Positions 1 to 8,803 are shown, counted from the stretch's first letter. The stretch: 64,000 nt of DNA from a bacterium (GCA_905221435.1 CAJNDD010000001.1:1-64000); one strand, 5' to 3'. A program made the numbers and translations. The notes: generated by a model from the sequence alone, not told the origin.

Positions 1-43
1 TTACAATTGGCTTGAACACCTTTATTGTATCGCGTTTGGAGTT

Positions 44-249
44 TTTTTGGTATAACCTTCGATGCGCACCCGCATAGCGGGTGGTTTATTTGTCTCGCAC
101 CTTACGGAGCGAGACGGACTAATAGTCACATAATTAGATAATTGCTTACGCAATCTCCATCTGCAACCTAAACTAGTCTCCCAGACTAGAGGAGAATTGC
201 TTACGCAACTCTCATCCACCGACTAAAACAATCCACTGGATTGTTTTAG
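44..249. repeat. Cluster of six short palindromes downstream of livF
   Basis: Six hairpin-forming inverted repeats follow one another: CACCCGC/GCGGGTG at about 67-83, GTCTCGC/GCGAGAC at about 91-114, ATTGC/GCAAT around 141-154, CTAGTCT/AGACTAG around 173-190, a second TTGC/GCAA copy around 197-210, and CTAAAACAATCC/GGATTGTTTTAG at 223-249. The last one overlaps the livF stop codon and may end livF transcription, although no T tract follows it. Two modules share the sequence TTGCGTAAGCAATT on the minus strand. No convincing gene is seen in positions 1-245. Serial hairpins resemble subterminal structures of IS200/IS605-type elements, but no transposase is visible, so this origin is only a suggestion. 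Confidence 0.6.
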
Positions 250-956
250 CCACCTAGATATGCTTTTCTGACTTCATCTGATGCTGCGAGTTCTTTTCCT
301 GTTCCTGATAGGACAATCTTTCCTGTTTCAAGTACATAACCACGGTCAGAGATAGCAAGGGCCTTGTTAGCGTTCTGTTCAATTAGGAGAACCGTTGTTC
401 CTTGCTTCTGAATATCTTGAATGATATCAAAAATTTCTTGGATAAAGATTGGGGCAAGTCCCATTGACGGTTCATCCAAGAGAAGTAGCTTAGGTGTAGA
501 CATGAGAGCGCGTCCCATAGCTAGCATCTGCTGTTCACCACCTGAAAGAGTCGCCGCATCTTGGTTTTTACGCTCTTCCAGACGAGGGAAACGTGAAAAG
601 ACTTTTTTCAAGTTGGCTTGATTTTCTTCACGATTTTTCTTTAAAAAGGCTCCCATTTCCAAGTTTTCCATAACAGTCAAACCTGGGAAAACATGGCGTC
701 CCTCAGGGACTTGTGAAAGACCACCTGCCACGATTTTTTGCGCTGGCATCTTTTGGATTTCTTTTCCTAAAAACTGAATTTTACCAGCACTTGGACGAAC
801 CAAACCTGAAAGGGTACGAAGAATGGTTGTTTTACCAGCACCATTGGCACCGATAAGAGAAACAACTTCACCTTCATTAACCTCGAAACTTACATCACGA
901 ACTGCTTGGATCATACCGTAATGCACAGAGAGGTTTTCAACTTTTAACATAGACAT
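246..956 (-). CDS. livF: Branched-chain amino acid ABC transporter, ATPase LivF
   Basis: Second ATP-binding subunit of the LIV-I type importer for leucine, isoleucine and valine; it acts on the cytoplasmic face of the membrane with LivG, LivH and LivM. The 236-aa protein has a Walker A motif GANGAGKT near residue 37, the ABC signature LSGGEQQ and the Walker B/D-loop LLLDEPSMGL, as expected for LivF. It is the last gene of the operon; its ATG overlaps the livG stop codon (TAATG), with GGAGG nine bases upstream. Translational coupling with livG is likely. The stop codon lies within a 12-bp-stem palindrome. Confidence 0.95.
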   Translation of the reverse strand: MSMLKVENLSVHYGMIQAVRDVSFEVNEGEVVSLIGANGAGKTTILRTLSGLVRPSAGKIQFLGKEIQKMPAQKIVAGGLSQVPEGRHVFPGLTVMENLEMGAFLKKNREENQANLKKVFSRFPRLEERKNQDAATLSGGEQQMLAMGRALMSTPKLLLLDEPSMGLAPIFIQEIFDIIQDIQKQGTTVLLIEQNANKALAISDRGYVLETGKIVLSGTGKELAASDEVRKAYLGG

Positions 957-1720
957 TAGGCTTCACCTCCTAGATAAGCTTCGATAACACGTTTATTCGT
1001 CTTAATTTCGTCAGGAGTTCCCTGAGCAATCAAGCGACCATATTCCAGAACATAGATACGTTCAGTGACTTCCATAACCAAATTCATGTCGTGTTCGATG
1101 AGCATGATGGTAATTTTAAATTCATCTTTGATACGACGGATTAATTCTGTCAATTCAGCTGTCTCTTGTGGATTCATACCAGCTGCAGGTTCATCCAAAA
1201 AGAGGATCTTAGGTTCGGTTGCCAGAGCACGAACAATCTCTAATCGACGTTGTTGACCATAGGCCAAATTCTTCGCAAGAGTATCTGCGTCGCCATCCAA
1301 ATCAAAAATCTTCAGTAAGTCCAAAGCTTTGCTTTTTAATTCTTCCTCGTTCTTATAAAAAGCTGGTAGACGTAGAAAGCTCGCAAGGACATGTTGTTTA
1401 TGATGATTTCCAAAAGCGATGAGAACATTGTCTAAAACTGTCAGATCCTTGAACAAACGAATATTTTGGAAAGTACGACTGAGTCCAAGTGAAGCAATCT
1501 TATAAGGAGTTTTCCCATTTAGGAGGTGACCATCTAGTGTCACCGTACCTTCACTTGGTTCATAAACACCCGTCAAGAGATTGAAAAGAGTTGTTTTACC
1601 AGCTCCGTTTGGTCCAATCAGACCAACCAACTCTCCCTCGTTCAATTCAAGAGTGACATCTCCAACAGCTGTTAGACCGCCAAAATGTTTGGTTAACTGT
1701 TTAACTTCAAGTAATGCCAT
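956..1720 (-). CDS. livG: Branched-chain amino acid ABC transporter, ATPase LivG
   Basis: First ATP-binding subunit of the branched-chain amino acid importer. The 254-aa protein carries Walker A GPNGAGKT near residue 37, Walker B LFLDEPAAGMNP, and the signature LAYGQQRRLE, the variant form usual in LivG rather than LSGGQ. Its start overlaps the livM stop (TAATG) and its stop overlaps the livF start, so livM-livG-livF appear to be one coupled unit. Length and motifs are ordinary for the family. Confidence 0.95.
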   Translation of the reverse strand: MALLEVKQLTKHFGGLTAVGDVTLELNEGELVGLIGPNGAGKTTLFNLLTGVYEPSEGTVTLDGHLLNGKTPYKIASLGLSRTFQNIRLFKDLTVLDNVLIAFGNHHKQHVLASFLRLPAFYKNEEELKSKALDLLKIFDLDGDADTLAKNLAYGQQRRLEIVRALATEPKILFLDEPAAGMNPQETAELTELIRRIKDEFKITIMLIEHDMNLVMEVTERIYVLEYGRLIAQGTPDEIKTNKRVIEAYLGGEA

Positions 1721-2676
1721 TAGTTTTGTCCCTCCTTCTTCGATTTTTTAAAGAAACGTGATAGACTCAATTCCCATGTCCCAAGAAGTCCACCTGGTCT
1801 GAAAATCATGACCAATACAAGAGCCAAAGCGTAGATGATCATACGTACGCTTGCTACATCCTGAAGGAGCATATTTAAAATTCCTAAAACAATCGCTGAA
1901 ACGATGGTACCTGTAATAGAACCAAGTCCACCAAATACAACTATAATCAATACGTTGATGGAATTAATAAAGGTGTAATCTTTTGGGACAACAGATCCGA
2001 TAAAGCCAGCCTGAAGTGAACCAGCAATACTTGCTGTAATGGCACCAAAGACAAAAGCGATAATCTTGATCTTTGTAGTGTTCACCCCAACGGATTCTGC
2101 AGCAATCTCATCCTCACGAACAGATAAAGTAGAGCGTCCAATTGGACTACGTAAGAAGTTGAGGGTTGCAATAGTTGTGATAATTACAAAAAGATAAACC
2201 ATCTGCCAGTTGGTAAAGTTTGGAATACCTAAGATACCAGCAGCACCGTTGGTTAAACTTCCACCATTAATGATAAAGATACGAATGATTTCTGAAACAC
2301 CTAGTGTTGCAACAGCCAGATAGTCCCCCTTCAAGCGTAGAGTTGGAATCCCAACAAGCAAAGCTACTGCACCAGAAATCAAGGCACCCAAGACCATTGC
2401 TCCAAAGAAGGCACCATAGGTTGGTGATTTTGAACCAATAATCGCTGCTGCATAAGCCCCAATCGCCATAAAACCTGCATGACCGAGTGAGAATTGTCCT
2501 GAAAAACCGACAATTAAGTTCAAACCTACTGCAAGGATGATATTAATCCCAATTTGTTCTAAAATTTGTACATGGAATAGGTTGAGAACACCAGCAGAAA
2601 CCAGTACACTAATCAATCCATAACCCGCTAACAGAAGGAATAACCAGAGAGTATTTACTTTAAGATTTGTCTTCAT
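1720..2676 (-). CDS. livM: Branched-chain amino acid ABC transporter permease LivM
   Basis: Integral membrane subunit that forms the translocation pore together with LivH. The 318-aa protein is mostly hydrophobic helices, with the conserved FSLGHAGFMAIGAYAAA stretch near residue 62 and the GGLGSITGT region near residue 247 that contacts the ATPases. A lysine-rich cytoplasmic tail (FFKKSKKEG) ends the protein. It starts three bases after the livH stop codon and overlaps livG at its end. Confidence 0.94.
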   Translation of the reverse strand: MKTNLKVNTLWLFLLLAGYGLISVLVSAGVLNLFHVQILEQIGINIILAVGLNLIVGFSGQFSLGHAGFMAIGAYAAAIIGSKSPTYGAFFGAMVLGALISGAVALLVGIPTLRLKGDYLAVATLGVSEIIRIFIINGGSLTNGAAGILGIPNFTNWQMVYLFVIITTIATLNFLRSPIGRSTLSVREDEIAAESVGVNTTKIKIIAFVFGAITASIAGSLQAGFIGSVVPKDYTFINSINVLIIVVFGGLGSITGTIVSAIVLGILNMLLQDVASVRMIIYALALVLVMIFRPGGLLGTWELSLSRFFKKSKKEGQN

Positions 2677-2679
2677 TGT

Positions 2680-3549
2680 TTACACCTTCTCTTTCACATT
2701 CTTACCAAGGATACCTGCAGGTCGAACAATCAGAATCAAAAGCAAGATTCCATATACGATAGCATCACGGAAATCAGACATACCAAAGGCAGTTGCAAAA
2801 GTTTCCAACAAGCCAATCACAAATCCCCCTAGAGCTGCACCAGGAATAATCCCGATACCACCCAGTACGGCCGCGACGAATGATTTCAGACCTGGAGTCA
2901 CACCCATCAATGGTTCAAGAGAGTTGTAGTAAAGGGCAATGAGGACACCTGCTGCACCAGCAAGGGCTGAACCCAAAGCAAAGGTAAAGCTGATTGTACG
3001 ATTTACATTAATTCCCATCAATTGAGCTGCATCGCTATCAACTGATACCGCACGCATGGCTTTCCCCATTTTTGTTTTTTGAACAATCACTTGCAATAAA
3101 ATCATCAGGAGTAAGGAAACTGCTAGAATCATCAACTGAACATTTGTCAAGCTGATTGGCCCCAAATCATAGCGAACTGTTTGAATAGCTTGAGGAAAGG
3201 CACGAGTATTGGCACCGACTAAGTAAACCATCCCGTATTCCAGTAGGAAAGACACTCCGATGGCTGTAATCAAAACAGCAATACGTGTAGAGTGTCGCAA
3301 AGGACGGTAGGCAAGAAACTCAATCACGACACCAAGTAGTGCGGTTCCTGCCATTGAAATAATTAAAGCTAAAAAGAAATCCATTTGGAAAGAATTAATC
3401 AAAAAGTAACCAATAAAGGCACCCATCATATAAATATCACCGTGGGCGAAGTTGATGAGTTTGATAATTCCATAAACCATGGTATAACCCAGGGCCAAAA
3501 GTGCATAAACACTACCCAGAATTAAACCATTCACAAGTTGTTGGAGCAT
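2680..3549 (-). CDS. livH: Branched-chain amino acid ABC transporter permease LivH
   Basis: Membrane subunit partnering LivM. The start chosen is the ATG at 3549 (MLQQLVNGLILGSVYALLAL, the usual family start), about eight bases after AAAAGAG; an in-frame GTG at 3558 would add three residues. The 289-aa protein has multiple transmembrane helices, the NFAHGDIYMMGAF motif near residue 35 and the GGIGIIPGAALGG loop near residue 228. It is separated from livJ by about 120 bases containing a hairpin, so expression relative to the binding protein may be lowered by partial termination. Confidence 0.94.
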   Translation of the reverse strand: MLQQLVNGLILGSVYALLALGYTMVYGIIKLINFAHGDIYMMGAFIGYFLINSFQMDFFLALIISMAGTALLGVVIEFLAYRPLRHSTRIAVLITAIGVSFLLEYGMVYLVGANTRAFPQAIQTVRYDLGPISLTNVQLMILAVSLLLMILLQVIVQKTKMGKAMRAVSVDSDAAQLMGINVNRTISFTFALGSALAGAAGVLIALYYNSLEPLMGVTPGLKSFVAAVLGGIGIIPGAALGGFVIGLLETFATAFGMSDFRDAIVYGILLLILIVRPAGILGKNVKEKV

Positions 3550-3615
3550 AGCATTCACTCTTTTCTATCGTTATTTTTTAGAAAATTTCTCAATTTTCAC
3601 AAGTTCATAAACACC

Positions 3616-3652
3616 GAAACAGGGAGTGAGTCAAAGGCTCATTCCCTATTTC
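3616..3652 (-). terminator. Hairpin between livJ and livH
   Basis: An imperfect inverted repeat (GAAATAGGGAATGAG against CTCACTCCCTGTTTC on the minus strand, seven-base loop) lies after livJ. It has no strong T tract. Hairpins at this place commonly give more binding protein than membrane subunits, either by partial termination or by protecting the livJ message; which applies here is inference. Confidence 0.6.
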
Positions 3653-3668
3653 AACTACTATTCTAATG

Positions 3669-4829
3669 TTATGGTTTGACAACTTCTGCTGCTTCCACTT
3701 TACCATTATTCATGGTCATCATGTAAGCAGTTTTCACTGTATTGTGGTCAGCATCAAAGCTTGTTTGACCAGTTACACCTTCAAAATCTTTGGTTTTAGC
3801 AAGGTTGTCCTTGATTTCACCTGAGTTTTTAGCACCTTTTGCAGCATTTGCTACTAGGTAAACTGAGTCATAGGCCAAAGCTGAGAACGTTGAAGGTTCT
3901 TCATTGTATTTAGCACGGTATGCTTCAAGGAAAGCTTTAGCTTTTGCAGAAACATCAACTGTAGTTGAGAATCCTGAAATGAAGTAAATGTTTGATGCTC
4001 TTTCAGCAGTTGCTTGTTGAACAAACTCTTCACCGTTAAAGCCGTCACCACCAACGATTGGTTTATCAATTCCCATACCACGCGCTTGGTTTACAATCTT
4101 ACCTGCTTCTGTGTAGTAACCTGGAACAACGATAGCGTCAAACTCTTTGTCTTTCATTTTAGTAAGGGCTGCTTGGAAGTCAGTATCACCTGCTACAAAA
4201 GTTTCATCTGCTACAATCTCACCCTTATAGGCCTCGCGGAAAGATTTAGCAATACCTTTTGCATAGTCACTAGCGTTGTCAGTATAAAGAACAACCTTCT
4301 TAGCATTCAATTTGTTTGTTACATAGTTAGAAATAATCTTCCCTTGGAAGCTATCTTGGAATGTTCCGATAAATAGGTAATCTTGACCTTTAGTCAAACC
4401 GTCTTGAGTAGCACTTGGTGAAATCAATGGCACTCCAGCTTTAGTAGCGTTAGCTACAGCCGCGGCAGTTGCACCAGATGTCGCAGGTCCTACGATAGCT
4501 GCAACTTTTGATTGAGTTACAAGGTTCGTTGTAACAGAAGCTGCTTCAGCTGTTTCAGATTTGTTGTCTTTGTCTACAACTTCGATTTGTTTTCCATCAA
4601 TTCCACCTGCAGCGTTGATTTCGTCTACAGCAAGTTGGGCACCTTTTTGTTCAGCTGTACCGTAAGCCGCCACAGCACCTGTCTCTTCAAAGTTAAAACC
4701 GATTTTGATCGTTTTTTCGTCTACTGGATTTCCAGTTGTATTTGACGCTCCTGACTTGACCTCTCCACAGGCAGCAAGAAGAGCCACACTAGCAAGAGCC
4801 ACAAAAGATAGGGCAAATTTTTTCTTCAT
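3669..4829 (-). CDS. livJ: Branched-chain amino acid binding lipoprotein LivJ
   Basis: Extracellular substrate-binding protein (periplasmic-binding-protein-like I fold) delivering branched-chain amino acids to LivHMGF. The 386-aa protein begins with a lysine-rich signal peptide and a lipobox LLAAC, so the mature protein is probably anchored by a diacylglyceryl cysteine at residue 21. The body has the typical IKIGFNFEETGAVAAYG start and the VGPATSGAT ligand-binding region. It is the first gene of the operon, after promoter elements TTGACA/TATATT and a CodY-like box, consistent with repression when branched-chain amino acids are plentiful. Confidence 0.95.
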   Translation of the reverse strand: MKKKFALSFVALASVALLAACGEVKSGASNTTGNPVDEKTIKIGFNFEETGAVAAYGTAEQKGAQLAVDEINAAGGIDGKQIEVVDKDNKSETAEAASVTTNLVTQSKVAAIVGPATSGATAAAVANATKAGVPLISPSATQDGLTKGQDYLFIGTFQDSFQGKIISNYVTNKLNAKKVVLYTDNASDYAKGIAKSFREAYKGEIVADETFVAGDTDFQAALTKMKDKEFDAIVVPGYYTEAGKIVNQARGMGIDKPIVGGDGFNGEEFVQQATAERASNIYFISGFSTTVDVSAKAKAFLEAYRAKYNEEPSTFSALAYDSVYLVANAAKGAKNSGEIKDNLAKTKDFEGVTGQTSFDADHNTVKTAYMMTMNNGKVEAAEVVKP

Positions 4830-4870
4830 TTTTAATCTCCTTATAGTTGTTTCAAAAATTGTATGTTAAG

Positions 4871-4899
4871 AATATACCGAATTATCAGAAAATTGTCAA
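4871..4899 (-). promoter_or_regulatory. livJ promoter with CodY-like box
   Basis: On the minus strand TTGACA (4894-4899) and TATATT (4871-4876) are separated by 17 bases. The spacer holds AATTTTCTGATAATT (4880-4894), which matches the CodY consensus AATTTTCWGAAAATT at 14 of 15 positions. CodY bound here would block RNA polymerase. CodY control of liv genes is established in Gram-positive bacteria; binding at this site is inference. Confidence 0.82.
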
Positions 4900-4916
4900 T
4901 GTATTTATTTATTTTT

Positions 4917-5186
4917 TTAAATGATAACGTTTTCTTCAGTGCGATAGAGATTCCCAACAAAGGGAGTTTCTAACTCCTGAATGTGACACCGTCTAATTTT
5001 CTTGATAAATCTTTCCTTACCTAATCTCTCAATTAAGTCATCTAGCTCCTCAGTTGGAACATAGAGCTGCAAGTAACGATGTTTTTTGGAATGGTAACAG
5101 ATATCACCGTATTCCTGAAGTTTTTTTGCGTCTCGATTATAGTAGAGATAGATGATTAATCCTGATCGATTTGTTTTTTCAAACAT
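4917..5186 (-). CDS. ylbG: YlbG family protein (DUF2129)
   Basis: An 89-aa cytoplasmic protein of the YlbG/UPF0298 family, whose members are widely conserved in Bacillota next to clpP or coaD. The motifs [20 protein letters not shown] near the start and RYLQLYVP in the middle fit the family. The biochemical role is unknown. It sits between clpP and the liv operon, reading the same way. Its promoter (TATAAT preceded by TGG) overlaps the T tract of the clpP terminator, so it can be transcribed separately. Confidence 0.85.
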   Translation of the reverse strand: MFEKTNRSGLIIYLYYNRDAKKLQEYGDICYHSKKHRYLQLYVPTEELDDLIERLGKERFIKKIRRCHIQELETPFVGNLYRTEENVII

Positions 5187-5225
5187 GAGGGATCCTCTTT
5201 CTAAGAAATCTTCTCCTATTATACC

Positions 5226-5256
5226 AAAAAAAGCAAACTCCGTCGAGTTTGCTTTC
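5226..5256 (-). terminator. clpP terminator, overlapping the ylbG promoter
   Basis: Perfect stem AAAGCAAACTC/GAGTTTGCTTT with a four-base loop, followed on the minus strand by seven T residues. TGGTATAAT for the next gene begins directly after the T tract. Confidence 0.88.
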
Positions 5257-5264
5257 TAGGTTGC

Positions 5265-5855
5265 TTAGCTTAAAGAATTGTTGGCCATGATTTCATCAAT
5301 AAAGCCATATTCAAGCGTTTCTTGGGCACTCATCCAGTAATCACGTTCCGCATCTGCATGAATTTGCTCGACTGATTTACCAGAGTTATCTGCAAGGATT
5401 TGCTCCAAAGTCTTACGAGTTTTGAGCAAGTGCTCTGCAGCGATTGCCATATCTGTCTGTTGGGTACCACCACCTGTACCACCCATTGGTTGGTGAATCA
5501 TGTACTCTGCATTTGGTAGCATAAAGCGTTTGCCTTTTGCACCACTTGATGCAATAACAGTCCCCATGGATGCAGCCATTCCCATAACGATTGTTTGGAC
5601 ATCTGCCTTGATAAAGTTCATGGTATCAACGATTGCCAAACCAGCTGACACAGAGCCTCCAGGTGTGTTGACATAAAGGTAAATATCTTTTGTGCTGTCT
5701 TGGGCATCCAAGAAAAGTAATTGTGCGATAACGGAGTTAGCCATGTTGTCTTCTACTGGACCTGTTAGCATGATGATGCGGTCTTTCAGAAGACGAGAGT
5801 AAATGTCATAGGAACGTTCTCCACGGCTTGTTTGTTCAATAACTACAGGAATCAT
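5265..5855 (-). CDS. clpP: ATP-dependent Clp protease proteolytic subunit ClpP
   Basis: Serine protease that forms a 14-subunit barrel and degrades unfolded and regulatory proteins fed by Clp ATPases. The 196-aa protein has the nucleophile region [14 protein letters not shown] (Ser near residue 96), the histidine region [11 protein letters not shown] (His near 121) and the family start [21 protein letters not shown] CtsR box overlaps its promoter, which fits heat-shock control. In streptococci ClpP also limits competence and virulence regulators. It is normal in length and composition. Confidence 0.97.
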   Translation of the reverse strand: MIPVVIEQTSRGERSYDIYSRLLKDRIIMLTGPVEDNMANSVIAQLLFLDAQDSTKDIYLYVNTPGGSVSAGLAIVDTMNFIKADVQTIVMGMAASMGTVIASSGAKGKRFMLPNAEYMIHQPMGGTGGGTQQTDMAIAAEHLLKTRKTLEQILADNSGKSVEQIHADAERDYWMSAQETLEYGFIDEIMANNSLS

Positions 5856-5910
5856 TCATTTCTCCTTTTAATGTTGAATTTTCTTAGTCATACGACTTCA
5901 ATACAGAACT

Positions 5911-5940
5911 ATTATATCTTTTTAGTCAAAAAAGGTCAAA
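5911..5940 (-). promoter_or_regulatory. clpP promoter with CtsR box
   Basis: On the plus strand AGTCAAA-AAA-GGTCAAA (5924-5940) is an exact match to the CtsR heptad repeat RGTCAAANANRGTCAAA. On the minus strand it covers the -35 element TTGACC (5934-5939), 17 bases from the -10 TATAAT (5911-5916). CtsR, the class III heat-shock repressor, should block this promoter until stress inactivates it. Confidence 0.88.
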
Positions 5941-6029
5941 TTTTTGCTCTATTCTCTAAACAGAAACAAAAACTCAACCTCCTTTCAAGTCAAAAACGAA
6001 CTTCTAATTTGAGTATTTACTTTGGAATT

Positions 6030-6659
6030 TTATTTGGTACCGAACAAGCGGTCTCCAGCATCTCCAAGACCTGGAACGATATAACCGTGTTCGTTCAAGC
6101 GTTCATCCAAGGCTGCTGTAAAAATTTCTACATCTGGGTGTGCTTCTTGGAGAGCTTTCACTCCTTCTGGAGCAGATACTAGGCAGACAAACTTGATATT
6201 TGATGTGCCACGTTTTTTAAGCGAATCTACAGCCAAGATCGCTGAGCCACCTGTTGCCAACATTGGATCAACGACAAAGATTTGACGTTGGTCAATATCT
6301 TCAGGCAATTTCACCAAGTATTCAACTGGTTGAAGGGTTTCTTCATCACGGTACATACCGATATGACCAACTTTGGCTGCTGGAACCAAGCTCAAGAGGC
6401 CATCTACCATCCCGATACCTGCACGCAAGATTGGGACAATCGCCAATTTTTTCCCAGCCAATTGTTTTTGAACGGTCTTTGTGATAGGTGTTTCGATTTC
6501 CACATCTTCAAGTGGAAGATCACGAAGTACTTCATATCCCATCAACATTGCAATCTCGTCTACTAGCTCACGAAAAGCTTTTGTAGAAGTGTCTGTACGA
6601 CGCAAGATTGACAATTTGTGTTGAATGAGTGGATGATTAATGACTTCAATTTTTCCCAT
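6030..6659 (-). CDS. upp: Uracil phosphoribosyltransferase
   Basis: Converts uracil and PRPP to UMP in pyrimidine salvage. The start chosen is the ATG at 6659 ([17 protein letters not shown]), with AAGGA about ten bases upstream; an upstream in-frame TTG at 6680 is embedded in that ribosome-binding site. The 209-aa protein has the PRPP loop [12 protein letters not shown] and the GIGMVDGLL and [11 protein letters not shown] motifs typical of Upp. It lies between comEB and clpP, all on the minus strand, as in pneumococcus. Confidence 0.96.
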   Translation of the reverse strand: MGKIEVINHPLIQHKLSILRRTDTSTKAFRELVDEIAMLMGYEVLRDLPLEDVEIETPITKTVQKQLAGKKLAIVPILRAGIGMVDGLLSLVPAAKVGHIGMYRDEETLQPVEYLVKLPEDIDQRQIFVVDPMLATGGSAILAVDSLKKRGTSNIKFVCLVSAPEGVKALQEAHPDVEIFTAALDERLNEHGYIVPGLGDAGDRLFGTK

Positions 6660-6703
6660 TTTCTGAGTTCCTTCTTTCAATTTATTCTTCTTATTATATC
6701 AAA

Positions 6704-6736
6704 AAACGGTTTAAAAAGCTTTCTAAACCATTTATT
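6704..6736 (-). terminator. comEB terminator
   Basis: On the minus strand GGTTTA and TAAACC flank a ten-base loop and are followed by GTTTTTT, between comEB and upp. Confidence 0.7.
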
Positions 6737-6747
6737 TTTATTAATTT

Positions 6748-7215
6748 CTAAATCAAATCGGCCTCTTGAAGAGCTGTCTGAACAGTCTCTAATGGTAAAT
6801 GGGTCAACTCGGTGCCTTTTTCATGATAAAGGTACTGGGCATAGTCATCCATTCGGTACTGGTTGATATAAACCACGCGCTTGCAACCAACTTGTAGCAG
6901 TTGTTTGGTACAGTTGAGACAAGGAAAATGGGTCACATAGGCTGTAAAACCTCTTGGAACACCTCGTTCAGCCCCTTGTAAGATGGCATTGACCTCCGCG
7001 TGAAGGGTACGGACACAGTGTCCTTCAATGACTAGACATTCGTGGTCAATACAGTGCTCAGTTCCTGATACGGAACCATTGTAGCCTGTTGAAATGACCT
7101 TATTATCCTTAACTAGGACAGCCCCCACTTTGGCACGTTTACAGGTCGAACGATTGGCAATTAGTAAGGCCTGGGCTGCAAAATACTCATCCCAAGCAAG
7201 TCTTTTTTCTGTCAT
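6748..7215 (-). CDS. comEB: Deoxycytidylate deaminase family protein (ComEB-like)
   Basis: Probable zinc-dependent dCMP deaminase, giving dUMP for thymidylate synthesis. The 155-aa protein has the catalytic HAEVNAI motif and the zinc-binding FPCLNC motif, plus a second cysteine/histidine set (HCIDHECL) typical of the dCMP deaminase/ComEB group. In Bacillus subtilis comEB is in the late competence operon comE; in streptococci it stands alone upstream of upp, as here. A role in competence is not implied by the sequence. Confidence 0.88.
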   Translation of the reverse strand: MTEKRLAWDEYFAAQALLIANRSTCKRAKVGAVLVKDNKVISTGYNGSVSGTEHCIDHECLVIEGHCVRTLHAEVNAILQGAERGVPRGFTAYVTHFPCLNCTKQLLQVGCKRVVYINQYRMDDYAQYLYHEKGTELTHLPLETVQTALQEADLI

Positions 7216-7233
7216 AAGTCTTCTCCTTCTCCT

Positions 7234-7791
7234 CTACTTTTTGAAAAATGGCAAGCGTAAATCTGCAATCTTTTCAGCTGGAACCTTCATGCCATCCTTA
7301 ATCCATTTAAGCAGAACCGATACGATGGCAGAGCTCCAAAAGGAATGAAGGTAGCTGCTGACACCTTTTGATTTTCCGTGGTATTTTTCTAGAAATTCCT
7401 GCATGGCTTGGACGAAAATCTTTTCCAAGTGGTAGTCCAGAGCGAGTTGGATAACCTTGGCTTCTTTCTTGGCTGCTCGAAAAAGGTGAACCCAGACTAG
7501 ATAAAGGTCTGTTTTGACATCGTAGTGGCTCAATTGTTCCATGATATTATGAACACTGCGTTTAAAGACGCTTTCCAAAATCTCTTCTTTGGAGTCATAG
7601 TTACGATAAAAGGCAGCGCGTGAGACACCTGCCCGCTTGACCAACTCTGAAATGCTGATCTTGGCCATGTCCTTTTTTTCCAGTAGTTGCAAAAGAGCCG
7701 TCTCAATCGCTTCTCTGGTCAAGAAATTGGATTCTTGATTTGATTTTCTGAGATTTTCAAGAGACTTTTCAGATATTTTTCGTTCAGACAT
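7234..7791 (-). CDS. TetR/AcrR family transcriptional regulator
   Basis: A 185-aa repressor-type protein with an N-terminal helix-turn-helix (about residues 27-75; core ISELVKRAGVSRAAFYRNYDSKEEIL) and a helical C-terminal ligand and dimerisation domain. The N-terminal 20 residues are charged and precede the standard TetR fold. It lies just upstream of comEB in the same direction and divergent from degV, so it may regulate itself or the 7800-7915 region. The ligand and targets cannot be told from sequence. Confidence 0.85.
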   Translation of the reverse strand: MSERKISEKSLENLRKSNQESNFLTREAIETALLQLLEKKDMAKISISELVKRAGVSRAAFYRNYDSKEEILESVFKRSVHNIMEQLSHYDVKTDLYLVWVHLFRAAKKEAKVIQLALDYHLEKIFVQAMQEFLEKYHGKSKGVSSYLHSFWSSAIVSVLLKWIKDGMKVPAEKIADLRLPFFKK

Positions 7792-7832
7792 AACAATTTC
7801 TTTCTATTTGTGACAACAGAAGGGTAATACTT

Positions 7833-7859
7833 TTGTTTCAAGGGCTTTCATGATATAAT
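7833..7859 (+). promoter_or_regulatory. degV promoter
   Basis: Extended -10 TGATATAAT (hexamer 7854-7859) with a weak -35 TTGTTT about 15 bases upstream, in the space between the divergent tetR-type gene and degV. Confidence 0.65.
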
Positions 7860-7915
7860 TGTAAAAAAAGACAGAACCTTTGTCAATGTATAAGTGGCAA
7901 AGACGGAGAATTTCT

Positions 7916-8761
7916 ATGACTTGGAAGATTGTAGCTGACTCTGGTTGTGATTATCGTCAACTAGCAACTCCTGCTATTGATACTGAATTCATCAGTGTAC
8001 CATTAACCATTCAAGTAGCTGATCAGGTCTTTATTGATGATGCTAATCTCGACATTGACCACATGATGGAAACCATGTATGCAACTTCTGAGGCTTCAAA
8101 ATCAGCTTGTCCTAGCCCTGATGATTACTTGAGAGCATTCGAAGGTGCCAAACATATCTTTGTCGTTACTATCACTGGTACCCTTTCTGGTAGTCATAAT
8201 AGTGCACAACTCGCTAAAAACATTTATCTTGAAGACAATCCTGACACGCAGATTCATGTCATCGACACTTTATCTGCTGGTGGTGAGGTTGACCTTATTG
8301 TAGAAAAAATCAATGATTTGATTGACCAAGGATTATCTTTTGAGGAAGTTGTTGAAGGTATCACTGCTTATCAAGAAAAAACCAAGTTGCTCTTTGTCCT
8401 CGCTAAAGTTGATAACTTAGTAAAAAATGGTCGTTTGAGTAAGCTTATCGGTACAGTTGTTGGCCTTCTCAACATCCGTATGGTCGGGGAAGCTAGTGAA
8501 ACAGGAACATTGGAGTTACTACAAAAAGCCCGTGGACCAAAAAAATCCCTTCAAGCAGCCTATGAAGAACTCATCAAAGCTGGTTATGCTGGGGGTCGTG
8601 TCGTCATGGCTCACCGTAGCAATAAAAAATTCTGTCAGCAACTATCAGAACGCTTGCTGGAAACATTCCCACAAGCGGATATCAAAATCATCCCTACGTC
8701 TGGTCTCTGCAGTTTCTATGCAGAAGATGGCGGTTTGTTGATGGGATATGAAATTAACTAA
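7916..8761 (+). CDS. DegV family fatty-acid-binding protein
   Basis: DegV/FakB fold protein that binds a fatty acid and can present it to the fatty-acid kinase FakA for phosphorylation. The start chosen is ATG 7916 (MTWKIVADSGCDYR), with GGAGA seven bases upstream; an upstream in-frame TTG lacks a ribosome-binding site. The 281-aa protein shows the ADSG start, the TITGTLSGSHNSA ligand-phosphate loop, NGRLSK and the C-terminal GLCSFYAEDGGLLMGYE region. The fakA partner is not in this window. A strong terminator follows. Confidence 0.88.
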   Translation: MTWKIVADSGCDYRQLATPAIDTEFISVPLTIQVADQVFIDDANLDIDHMMETMYATSEASKSACPSPDDYLRAFEGAKHIFVVTITGTLSGSHNSAQLAKNIYLEDNPDTQIHVIDTLSAGGEVDLIVEKINDLIDQGLSFEEVVEGITAYQEKTKLLFVLAKVDNLVKNGRLSKLIGTVVGLLNIRMVGEASETGTLELLQKARGPKKSLQAAYEELIKAGYAGGRVVMAHRSNKKFCQQLSERLLETFPQADIKIIPTSGLCSFYAEDGGLLMGYEIN

Positions 8762-8770
8762 GATTATGAG

Positions 8771-8793
8771 CAATAAGAGATGCTTGGCATCTC

Positions 8794-8803
<10 letters not shown>
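8771..8803 (+). terminator. degV terminator
   Basis: Perfect 12-bp stem AATAAGAGATGC/GCATCTCTTATT with a three-base loop and a following T tract. The -35 region of the next gene overlaps the T tract. Confidence 0.9.

Noticed and set aside
22..219. A 65-codon minus-strand frame across the palindrome cluster
   Set aside because: Its codons simply read through the inverted repeats and there is no ribosome-binding site or family resemblance.
6660..6680. A longer Upp starting at TTG 6680
   Set aside because: The seven extra residues encode the ribosome-binding site of the ATG at 6659, which is the family start.
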